Positions 34,234-45,000 of a stretch of DNA of 64,000 nt are shown here, one piece after another. Position numbers and translations under genes: made by a program. Numbering within the stretch: position 1 is the stretch's first letter; the number at the start of each line of letters is the position of its first letter. Below the pieces are notes generated by a model. It searched no databases. It saw only the letters and a list, made by a program, of their open reading frames with translations, and was not told the origin of the DNA. The stretch comes from Tetracentron sinense (taxonomy: Eukaryota > Streptophyta > Magnoliopsida > Trochodendrales > Trochodendraceae), in contig CM026571.1 of the NCBI GenBank assembly GCA_015143295.1, forward strand, positions 33,570,505 through 33,634,504, read 5' to 3'.

Positions 34234-34730
34234 ATGAATAAAGTGAGTGTTGACGAGCATAGTCATCTAGTTATAAGTTATGAATATAAGAGTATCTTCA
34301 TCCTCATATTGTTATGGTCATGATAGCCAGCCCTACTTATCTAGAGCTTATAGTCATGATACTCAGTCTCAAACATTAAGTGACAATTACATCTCTCGAA
34401 TTTGCAGGTGACATACGTACATATGTACTAGGCCACATACCGCATTTTCATGAGTTAATCACAGTATTATGATCACCTCTAACTCACGTATAATCTCTAT
34501 TCAGTTCCTGAGCTTACAGAGTATGAGCTAGTAAAACAATTCAATATGGTATTGAACTTGTATCATATATGTAATTTACTTGATAGTTGTAAGTCAATAT
34601 TTTCTTATATATTTAATTGAATGTAAGGTTTAGTTTCTAAATTGTATTGCCTAGATTTGGTTGTGACTATTGTTTATGTTTTCATACTTTGTTTATCAGC
34701 ATCACCGCATTTTATAACTTATAAATTTTG
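34234..34730. repeat. Tandem duplication, first unit (empty site)
   Basis: This about 497-bp unit (gatgaataaagtgagtgttg to cttataaattttgag) is repeated directly after it at 34731-37970, where the second unit is split by the Harbinger insertion. At 34377-34379 the first unit has an uninterrupted cattaagtgac, the ancestral target. Confidence 0.88.
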
Positions 34731-35159
34731 AGATGAATAGAGTGTGTTGACGAGCATAGTCATCCAATTATAAGCTATGAATATAAGAGTATCTTCATTC
34801 TCACATGGTTATGGTCATAATAGCCAGCCTTACTTATCTAAAGCTTATAGTCATGATACTCAGTATCATACATTAAGAGCCCACTTGGTTCGGATTATGA
34901 AAGTCAAAATTGATTATACAGAAAGCGCTTCATGAATAATAGATGTCTGCTGAAAGTGCTGTTAAAAATAATCTTGTTTGGAAGTATCCTGTCTCTAATC
35001 GATTATTTGCAGGAAATCAATTTTCTACAAAATAATTGCGTTTGGATCATCCTAACATATGCTGGGTCTACCTGTATTGATGTAAGTGAAGTATTGAATA
35101 TTGTTAGCAATAACATTTTTTAAGTAACCATTAAAATTTTACTTTCATTGTACCTTTAT

Positions 35160-35552
35160 CAAATCTGTCCATCGTTCTTCATCAGTAGTGACGACCTTTC
35201 TTATCGGATCTCAACCAAAGTCTGTTTGTTCAACGAGTTTATTCCAAGACCTCCACTTAGCCTTAAGAGTTGTTAAGTGGTTTTTCAATTGCTGGTGCTG
35301 GTACTCTCTACCAGTTTTTTTATTGAATTGCTTCCTAATATTTTTCCACCCAATCCTGTTGAAACTTGTGGTTGGCCTATTCCCTTTAAGTACTTCATCC
35401 ACCACTAACTCTATAAAGGTCTGGTCCAAAGAATCGGATGAATGTACTTGACCCGACCTCTTACTACCATTAGGTTGGGTAATGTTATCCATGTCCTCTA
35501 GAAATGAAAAACATAATTCAATAAGCCCTATATTTGCGAAGTATTCATTCAA
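35160..35552 (-). pseudogene. Myb/SANT-like protein of the Harbinger element (ORF1 type), interrupted
   Basis: The frame starting at 35552 gives a Myb/SANT-like domain with FIELVVDEVLKGNRP, NRIGWKNIRKQFNKKTGREY, QLKNHLTTLKAKW and WNKLVEQTDFG. In Harbinger elements the Myb-like ORF1 protein binds the ends and accompanies the transposase. At about 35208 TGA replaces the tryptophan expected in the family's GWDP motif; the frame then continues readably as DPIRKVVTTDEERWTDLIK to about 35155, where GTACAA could be a splice donor. With no transposase gene in the element it is presumably inactive. Confidence 0.82.
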
Positions 35553-36039
35553 CTAGCAAAAGAAGAAGATCTTGCTTAAAGCATAAACATAATCAAATCA
35601 AATACAAGCACAAATGCTACTTTTTGAATCACAAAATCTTAGATATTCAAAATACAAGAAAGATACATGTAAGGATGGGCTTTACCTTTACTAGCTAGTA
35701 TTCAAATCTGCACATTTATTATTACATACAATTCTTGTTAAAAATTTGCTATAAGATCTATAAACACGAATGTAAAAATACCTACAAATGTATTTTAAAA
35801 ACATTTTTTCATCTGTGCCCTGATTTCACTAATACCATTCCTGAGAACCCAGTTTCATGTTTTCCTTCTTGAAGGTTAATTGGTCAATAATCCTCTCATG
35901 TGTCAGATGTCTTGGGTGATAAGCTGATAACTCCTACAAATCACTTCAACTAGCACCAGGATAGATACTCTTATTATGATGATTGATTACATGTTGCATT
36001 AATTAGTTTCTTTGGAAAATTATTGGATTGAAACCTATG

Positions 36040-36500
36040 GATACCACAAGGCGATAGCTGAAGGCAAGACAAAGGAACCACACACACCCCCAAACACTCA
36101 CACACACACATCACACACACAATCACACTTGCAACCCAACATAGGCATCACACACAGATTTTTGTTTTTTTGGTTAACTCAACTACACCATAAGGCGAGC
36201 TGAAGGCAAGGCAAAGGAAACACACACACCCCAAACACTCACACACACACACACATCACACACACAACCACACTTGCAACCCAACATAAGCATCAGCCAG
36301 CCACTGCCCGTCTATTCTACGTGTTCTCTCTTCTTGCATTTGATGTTTTGAGATATTTTCTGTTTATGAGAATGAGAATTTAATTTCTTTATTTGGTTTC
36401 TTCTTAGTTTTAAGGTTTTTATTTTTTTGGTTAACTCAACTACACCACAAGGCGATAGCTGAAGGCAAGACAAAGGAAACACACACACCCCCAAACACTC
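36040..36500. repeat. Three CA-rich repeat units inside the Harbinger element
   Basis: Blocks at about 36043, 36185 and 36447 share aaggcgatagctgaaggcaa, gacaaaggaa and runs of cacacaccccc. Two of them extend through acacacacatcacacacac and cttgcaacccaacata. Confidence 0.85.
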
Positions 36501-38894
36501 TAGAATACCCAATCTAATGCTATTGTCCAGAATCCAGAATACCCACCAACTCCAACTATTCAGAATGCAATAAACAAAAACATTGTTGCAAAAGCATTGT
36601 TGCTTACAATATAGAAGAGATAAATGGATGAACTCAACAACCAGGAACAAGAACTCTGGTAATGGCCTAATGGGTTCAATCCCATCTTACTTCCCCTATT
36701 AAACAAGAGTCCCAAAAAAAGTATAGCTCCCAAAGGCGAAGTCTGCAAGAAGTCAACAACCAACAACAAGAACTCTTGAGGTAATGGCCTAAATGAGTTC
36801 ATCCTTACAGAAGACATGCAAAGTCTGCAAGAAAGACATCAAAGGCGAGACAAGGCAAGTGGACAACCTTGGAAGATACGTTCATGTTCAATCTAAAACA
36901 GGGAATTACTAGACTCTTCTCAGGATATCATGAATTCGTATTATATTGTTCTCTTTCCATGTGATTAGGGGATAAATGGATCATTGAATCACAATAGTAT
37001 GAAATATTGTAGAGAAGCCAAAAGGAAATAACCCTAAAAAAAAACTCAGCACATAAATTGCAGAGAACCCATTTTAGAAACCCAAGAAGGGTGACCAAGC
37101 CATCTGATCCATACAGGAAAACCCCAAGAAGAGTAATCCATGTTGTATTTCAAAAACCACTAAATTCAAGAGCAAAACCTTAACATGCCATTTACAGAAG
37201 AAGAAAAAAAAAAGAAAAATGAACAAGAAAAAGAAGAATCAGAGAGAAGAAAGAAGAGGAAGGAGGAAGAGGGAGCCGATTACCTGTACCGACGGCGTCT
37301 TCTCGTCTCCTATTTCTCCCTCGCAGCTTTTCCCCTTTTGTATAGCACAGAAGTGAGATGCGAGAATAGCCTTTGGCGGGTTCTTTTTACGAATCGGAAG
37401 TTCCGTCAAAAACGCCCCGCATAATCGGTAAGTTGAAATCGATTGGGTTGCCATCGCTAATCACCCCCCACAGCCGATTCGCATGACACTGGTTTTTAAT
37501 GAAATCGATTTCATAATAATCGATTACTATAACCGAACCAAACATGATTAAGGGTTGCTGATTACCATGAAATCGGTTTAAAACGATTAAATCGCTTGAT
37601 TTAATCCGAACCAAACAGGCTCTAAGTGACAATTACATCTCTCGAATTTGCAGTTGACGTACGTACATATGTACTAGGCTACATACCGCATTTTCATGAG
37701 TTAATCAGTGTCTAGCTCACTTATAATATCTCTATTCAGTTCCTAAGTTTACAGAATGTGAGCTAGTAAAAAATTCAATGTGACATTGAGCTTTTATCAT
37801 ATATATAATTTGCTTGATGGTTGTAAGTCAATATTTTCTTATGTATTTAATTGAATGTAAGGTTTTAATATCTAAATTATATTGTCTAGAATTGGCTGAG
37901 TGACTATTGTTTATATTTTCATACTTGTTTATCAGCATGACCACATTTTATAACTTATAAAATTTTGAACTTTCATGTGTATGTTGAGGTATTCATTTAG
38001 TTTTTTTTTTAAACTTATATTTGCATTAAAATAAGTTTTATGCAAAATATTTCAAGTTTTTCCATACGGATCCAAGCTAATCTTAATTTTTCCCAGCCAG
38101 TGCATATCCAACCGATATTTTAATCTATATCCTATAATCGACATACCAATACACATAACGATACCAATATTTTAACCATGGTTGTCCCTAAATAGAACAA
38201 AAAAAAAAAGCAGCATTAAGCTCTGATCCAATCACTTAGAAAAGTAGTGTTCAACGTATCAAATAGGACAGCTTCAACTTGGTATTATATTTCATCGTTG
38301 GGATTAAGGCTTCTAAGAGTTTTTGAGCTGTTAACAGAGGGGAACAAGAATTGTAAGTAATCTACTCCTTTGAAAGGAGAGTTGATTTCCCATTCATCTG
38401 TCGTGAACCCACTATTGTTCCAAGTTTTTCTCATCATCAAATAATTAAGTTCGTCAGGCCATTGAAATACACCAGATAGATAAAAGAAAAACATCACATA
38501 AACCCATCTGTGCATGCTGACTTGCTTCATTTCCTCATAATTGCACAAACTGTCCAGTGTATGTCTACCTAAAAAAATGAGTCATACCACTCCTGAAGAG
38601 GATTTCATTAATATAATTCAATTTGTGGAGGATAGTTGCTTCAATCAGTGCATGAAAAAGGATGGCCCATGAGCAAAAAAAGATGGACCTTCCCCACTCA
38701 GAAATTCCCATGTTTTCTACTAAACATTCAACATAAGGTTCCAAAAACCAGAAATATCACATTCACTATCTGAAGATTCATTCTTCAGATGGCTCTGAGT
38801 GATGAGGAGAGGAACAGATATGAAAACGCTAGCTACAGATCCTAACTACAGACAAGAAAGAATGTACCTTTGGAGAAAACTGAAATTTAATGTG

Positions 38895-39038
38895 TCAATT
38901 GGGCATGTACCCACCATGCCCCCTCCCACCATAGCCATATCCCCTTCCCCGGTTATATGATCCCCTGTAGTTCCCACTGCGTCCAATTCCACGACTGCCA
39001 CGACCCAATTGAGGCTTCTGTTGGAAATTGCCAAAAGT
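38895..39038 (-). CDS. DCP5: DCP5 last exon: TFG box and RGG tail, stop codon
   Basis: Acceptor TTGTTGCAG precedes ACT TTT GGC at 39038. The 47 residues run TFGNFQQKPQLGRG, GNYRGSYNRGRG, YGYGGRGHGGYMPN, with TGA at 38897-38895. Arg/Gly repeats at this end of the LSM14/DCP5 family bind RNA and are arginine-methylation targets. The tail is shorter than the Gly-rich end of some dicot members. Confidence 0.92.
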   Translation of the reverse strand, partial: TFGNFQQKPQLGRGSRGIGRSGNYRGSYNRGRGYGYGGRGHGGYMPN

Positions 39039-42000
39039 CTGCAACAAAAGTAAAAATTGGAAGATACCAAAATCAGTAAATCCTCACCTATGAGTTGGTT
39101 GCTTGAGTTTCAACTTTTGAATGGAAAATAATACAAAATATATATAACATCGGCAAACCTCAGTGTCAAACTTCATTCGCTCAGAGAACCTGGTTCGGCC
39201 TATACTCGCTCCATGGGTGAGTGAATTGCAAGAAAGTGTGTCAAAAAACTCATCCTTAGTATACACAGGCTGCACAGAACAAACCGGGGAAGTTGCATTA
39301 AAGTTTATTAATTGTTGTATGCTCAGAGAACACTATTTTCAAGCAACATTAGCTTTCTTTACAATCTAGAACTTCAAGTTGTTCTGCTTGTGCTACCAAT
39401 CAAAAAACAATTATGCTAACTGGGAGAAAAATTGTAGATATATAAACATTGCAAGACCTACTTTTGCATCAAACTTGGGGGCCTGGTTGTGACCTGCTTC
39501 ACAATCCACGCTTTGACCAGCTGCATCGTCCTCTGTGCCTTCTGTTTCATGACTTTGTTTTGCCTTTCCAAGATATCCCCATACTTCATCCTTCTTAAAC
39601 TTCTCATTCATGGCTATAAAATCAAATTCTTCAGTAAAGTGTGTCGTAGAGTATCGAAGCTGCAAAAATATTCAAAACAGCATTAGAAATTTCAATAAGA
39701 TCTAAGAAACTTCAACATAATTTTGGAGTAAATACTTGGAACTATACCCACAACCATGAACTTTTCATACCTTGGTACTAAATGAAGTATATGCATTTAT
39801 CACAAGCAATATGTTTTCTGTCAAATCGAATCATAAAAGCGGAAATGGGTAAATTTGAAAATAATTATGAATTGAACCATAAATCATAAGTTTTAAATAC
39901 TTCAAACTGGAGAAAAAAGATACGCAATATTTAAAAACTAAAGTAAATATTCTCAAATTTTCTTTCATCATTCATTTTTATGGCACTATATTTTGTCCAT
40001 TTCACTATTTAATTAAAACATATACTTCCCATAAAGTTTGATTTGCTTCATATGCAAAATCAAGCATCTAATTTAAGAAAAACTATTTACTTCTCAGCTA
40101 CACAGGCTATCATCAACTCTATGCCAATGAGGAGACTTAATAGGTGGAGATAGAGAAACAAGAGTGGGGGGAGGGACACATCTCTACACACCCTTATCCG
40201 TGTGAGAAAAATAGAGGACCACAATCCCCTAAAATCCCTCAAATGGCTTTTGAATTGAGAGGGAGACGTGTGAAAGAAATAGTTAACGGTTGAGATTTAA
40301 AAAAGATGCCACGTGGCATCCTTAAAACAGAACTCATAGGATTCATGAGATTGAAGATTGAAGGGCAAAGAGAGGGGGTTAGGTGGCACTTATTTCTTTA
40401 TATTATAGATAGATATCTACCCTATTTCAAGAAATCTTTTTGACTCATTAAATCACACTGTTCAAACAAGCGTGAGCGGCATGCCATTTTAATAATTTAC
40501 TAGGTTAACTTTCTATGTCAAAAGCTTTCTAATTTATTAATCCTAGGATAACTTCATAGGTTCCTTTAGATTTGAGATGTATTTTGGTGTAGTGCTCCAA
40601 GATATCAACTTTTGTGTTAAAAAAACCATGTGTATGCAAGAAAGGATGCTCATTGTTTTACTAGAAAGTGACAATTGTTCCCCAATCAAATCATAGGAAT
40701 CAAATTGTGAATTAAAAATATTGGAATGAAGAATGTAGGATTCCCCTCAAAAGGGATTCAGACCTAATAATCATGTTATTTAGCTTAAGATTTGATTGTA
40801 AAGTAGGATTCAATCGTTAAATTATAACAGGTAATGAGACATCATTTTCAAGTCCAAAAAATAGTGTTTGAATCCATATGAGTAAATCACGGACAGTATC
40901 TCACTGAGATAGCATATCTCAAAAATAGGAGGGAAAATGGTGGAACTTTAACAAGCTTTTTATGAACCATTCCACATTAACTGTATGTGGCTCATTTGTG
41001 TTCTGATTACTAGCACATTAAAATTCTACACCCAAATGTGCATTGCACAATTTTTCAAGTTCCTCTCCAAACCATCGTAGCGATTTACCCAAAAAGTACA
41101 ATCATATCCAGTGCGGTCTAAAACTGAGGCCTCGTTCCTTTTTGGATTTGCACAGCAACTTCCAGTCCACCAAGCGATACTTATGGGTATCATCCTTGCT
41201 CCTCCAAGTAAAGTATCACTCAAAGTTATCTAACTTCTTATTGACTAACACTAGAACGGTACAAAAAAGAGACAAAGTTGACGAAAAGCTAGAGATAGTG
41301 CTCCTAATCAATGTAATCTAGCCCCACTTTAGAAAGATAGCTCACTTTTTATGTATTTCTTTTTCTTTTCTTTTTTTGTAAATAGATTACTTTGCGTATT
41401 TATACATGTTCGTGCAACGTATCCACAGTTTTAGGAAATAATTCTCTTAATATAAGATGCTAGTACGGTTCTCTATCGCTTACTAAGCAATTTACCCTTA
41501 CCCTAATCTCTATTTTTTCCTCTCTTCTTCTCTAAGAAACCTAATTCTCTAACCCTAAATCTCTTAACCCAATCTCCAACTGTGGAACCTCTAACCTCTC
41601 TCCGGACCCAGCAAGAAGACTCCATATTTTGCCACTATCACCGCCCACCACAAACTATTCATTTCCGCCCCAAATCTCCAAATCCAATTTCCCAACAAAG
41701 CCTTATTGACTTGAGCCAGAGACTTGAGATTTAGCCCCCCATCCTCCATTGGGCACAACATTGGTTCCAAGCAACCAAGTGATATCATTAAGCGTAAAAT
41801 TGTAATCTCACTTTATGAGTGATAAGAATAATAGAAAGAGTGAATCAGCCCCCTAAGCTCTCCATTTTTTCTCCACTTATATTCATCTTCTCCTCTTTCC
41901 TCTAGGGTTTCACTTTCTACTTGGTACCAGAGCAAGAAGACAAGGCCTGCATTTTTTTTAAGTGACATGAATAGTATTCTGAATATTGCTGCGTGAATAG

Positions 42001-45000
42001 TGTCATATGAATAATGTCACGTGAATTGAATAGTGCAAATTCAAGAGTATGTTATTCTGAATTTTTGGGTAAGGTTTTGAATTTTTTGGATGATGTTTAG
42101 AGACTTTTTCTCAACAGATGTGTTTGTGAGAAAAATTCAAACTTTATAAAACCGATTGTTACAATCTGTCTGGGATATTTTGCTTAGTCATTAGTGAGTC
42201 TAAATGTTTCAAAATTTCGAAAACTCATTTGAAGGCATTCCATGAAGAATTAAAGCCAGGTGATATTTTTCTCTTTAGGACTGTTTTTTGTTGATTTTGA
42301 GTTTTTTGAGCTTTAAATCTCATAAATTTGAAATTCATGAAATCTTTAGAGATTCAAAAAATATTTAAAGGATATTATCACCAATGTCGGCTGAAGGGGG
42401 TATAAAGTAACTAAAGTGATTTCCAGGGCATCCAAGTTTGATGACTATCACAAGCAACTATGGTAATAACCCTAGTGTGCATATCACAACTATAAAGTTG
42501 GATGGCAATAATTTCCTAGAATGGTATGAATCCACGAAGATGTATTTCGGCGGGAGAGGGAAGCTAGGTACTTGAATGGTAAGGTGAAAGAACCTACAAT
42601 TGACGATATTTAATATGACAAATGGGAACAAAAAAATCTTACGGTGATGTCATGGCTCCTCAATTTTATGCAATAACACATTAGAGGTTTTTTGTTCCTT
42701 CGGACAACTAAAGAGATTTGGTATAAGTTTACCGGAACTTATTGCTAACATAAGAACATTGCCAAGGTTTATCAATTTAGCCAAGAAATTGCTACTCTTA
42801 GATAAGGGGAGAAGAGCTTAGCTACTTATTATTCTACTCTTCAAGGACATTGGGAAGAGTTAGATCATTACCAGACCATACAGTGGGACACTGATAAAAA
42901 TGGGGATAGACATCGACAACAAGTGGAGCAAAACAAGATTTTTGATTTCTTGACTAGTCTAAACTCTGAGTTTGTGTTAACTAGAGTTCGAATTTTGGGG
43001 GGAAATGTGTTTTCTTCCTTGAACCAAGTTTACTTTATAATACAAAAGTGAGGAAAGTTGTAAGAAGGCTATGTTGCCCTCTCCGATCAGCGATCATTCA
43101 ACCTTTGCTACATTTTTTAGTGCTCAAAATGAGAGAAAATGCCACATCCGAAAGAACAGGCCTTCTGCCTCCACCTCTTTTGCACAATCAGGTACTCTGC
43201 TAATTTCCTCGGTCATTCTCCATCCTGCCCAGCCTGGATTATCCATTAGTATTACTAAAAATCGTAACTATTGTGGAACCTTTTTTCCTATTCATTGTGT
43301 CTTCCAGGACTTGGCAATGAGGAAAACAATTGAAAATAGTCGAAAAGCCAGATTGTCTCAATCTCTTGGATGTTGTTGGTTCTTCCTTCAGCATTACAAT
43401 CTAGTAGTAGTCTTAGTACAAGTAATAAAGATGCTCAAATCAAATTGTGGCACAATCGTCTAAGTCATTTGTTCTTTCAGTCATTGAAGTTAGTTATTCC
43501 TAATTTGTTTGCATCTGTCTCAATTCATTGTCTACAATGTGAAGTTTGTGAGTTGTTCAAGCATTGTAGAACTATTTTTTTCCTAAATATGAATTAAAAA
43601 AATTTTCATTCTAACTTGTTCATTCCAATGTTTGGGACTTGTTCCTTTAATGTTTATGCATGGATATCGTTATTTTATTACCTTTGTGAATAACTTCTCT
43701 CGTTTGTACTTGGCTCTACTTGATAAATGATACAAGGACCAATTAACCACTGATCCCAAAAGCCGCGACCGATGGAAACGGCCAGTTAAATACCTTTATC
43801 ACAATAGCCCAGGCAAATGAATCAGCCAAGACCCTCAATTGTGCCCCACCTACGTGGGTGCCACCTATAGTTACCAAGCACTTGTATTATACCCGTATAG
43901 TACCTGTATAATACTTTTAGAGGGAGCATCTTTTAAAACTGTGTACTTTTGATGTGTCACTATATAATATGTAAATTACGTATTAATCGCATACAATACA
44001 TGTATTTTTACAGTGTTAAACGCATATTCGGTATTAAATGATTGTTAGTTAATATTATGACTTTTATTTATTTATAATTACTATTAATTTTTTTAATTTT
44101 CCTGTACTTTTGTCGTGTTTTGCCATATAACACTCGTACTTCCCGAATGGATCATTGTCATATTATACTCAAAGCCTACTCAAATGATGAATATACAAAA
44201 AAAAAAAAAGTTCTAGACCGAAGCAATTCTTACAACGGCCTACCTTATCAATCGTATGACATCCCGAGTACTGAAGTTAAAGTCACCACATAATATTCAT
44301 TGTCCAGATTATTGTTCCTTCTCAAGTCTTCGAGTTTGTGTTTTATCCATGTCTTAGGTCCAAATAAGACCAAATTGGACTCCAAATCCATATGAAATGT
44401 TCTGTTAGAATATTCTTCCACTCAAAAGGGATACAAGTGTTTTGATCTGGTGTCACGAAAATGGTTTGATACCATGGATATCACTTTCTGTGAATCTGAA
44501 CCCTTCTTTCCTCATCCTCCTACCTCTCTCCAGCGGAGCATAATGAGTTGGAAGAGAGACAGCACTTTTCTATTCCTCTTCCTAATCTAGTCCTTGATGT
44601 TCCTATTGTATTGTTCTGGGACAACATTTAGCTCTTAGCCTCTTACTAATATTAGTATATTACTACTACTACCGATGTAGTCCCACATGAAAAGGAACTG
44701 CATGTTTACATCAGGCACAAGAAGGGACCATTGTGATAAGTTCAGCTACCAATTCGGATTCCTCAAAACCAGGCTCCATTTAAGTAACATCATAACTATT
44801 AAACTATTTATTCCTATTAATGATGATAATGCTCCTATTGTTATACGTAAAGGGAAGCATCAGTATATTGTGCACCTTATTTCGAATTATGTGTCATACA
44901 TTTGTCCCATTCATGTTCTGTTTTCTTGTCCTCCATTTCTTTTGTCCCTTGATCTTCCAGATTCCAATAGGCGATCGTTGACCCTAAATAGCGTGAGGCT

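Larger units (their letters stand above)
34877..37622 (-). mobile_element. PIF/Harbinger element (2746 bp), non-autonomous
   Basis: Terminal inverted repeats begin GAGCC and share TTGGTTCGGATTA (18 of the outer 21 bp match). The element is flanked by TAA at 34874-34876 and 37623-37625, the 3-bp duplication expected of this superfamily. The only coding trace is a Myb/SANT-like ORF on the minus strand; no transposase was found. Internal low-complexity repeats (CA-rich, three copies) occupy 36040-36500. The paralogous empty site at 34377 confirms both ends. Confidence 0.92.
34731..37970. repeat. Tandem duplication, second unit (filled site)
   Basis: Once the insertion 34877-37622 and one TAA are disregarded, about 490 bp remain that align to 34234-34730 over their length, with scattered substitutions. 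Confidence 0.86.
32914..38180 (+). mobile_element. hAT-like relic with internal tandem duplication and a nested Harbinger element
   Basis: The ends, CATGGTCTGAAATTTCGGG and the inverse of ATACCAATATTTTAACCATG, resemble the ends of the better-defined element at 46930-48454 (CATGGTTTAAAAT), and the right 300 bp of both are clearly alike (tatttaattgaatgtaagg and cttataaaattttgaac blocks). A Tyr/Ser/His-rich piece at about 34285-34410 (SSYCYGHDSQPYLSRAYSH) resembles the low-complexity tail of plant hAT transposases. No good target-site duplication was found, so the pairing of the two ends is uncertain. Confidence 0.42.

Noticed and set aside
37185..37424. Lys/Glu-rich open frame as a small protein gene
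   Set aside because: Low-complexity gaa/aag run inside the non-coding part of the Harbinger element.
32914..38180. Mutator-like (MULE) assignment for the CATGGTTTAAAAT family
   Set aside because: The better copy (46930-48454) has an exact 8-bp rather than 9-bp duplication, and a Tyr-rich hAT-like tail is present, so hAT is preferred; still uncertain for this copy.
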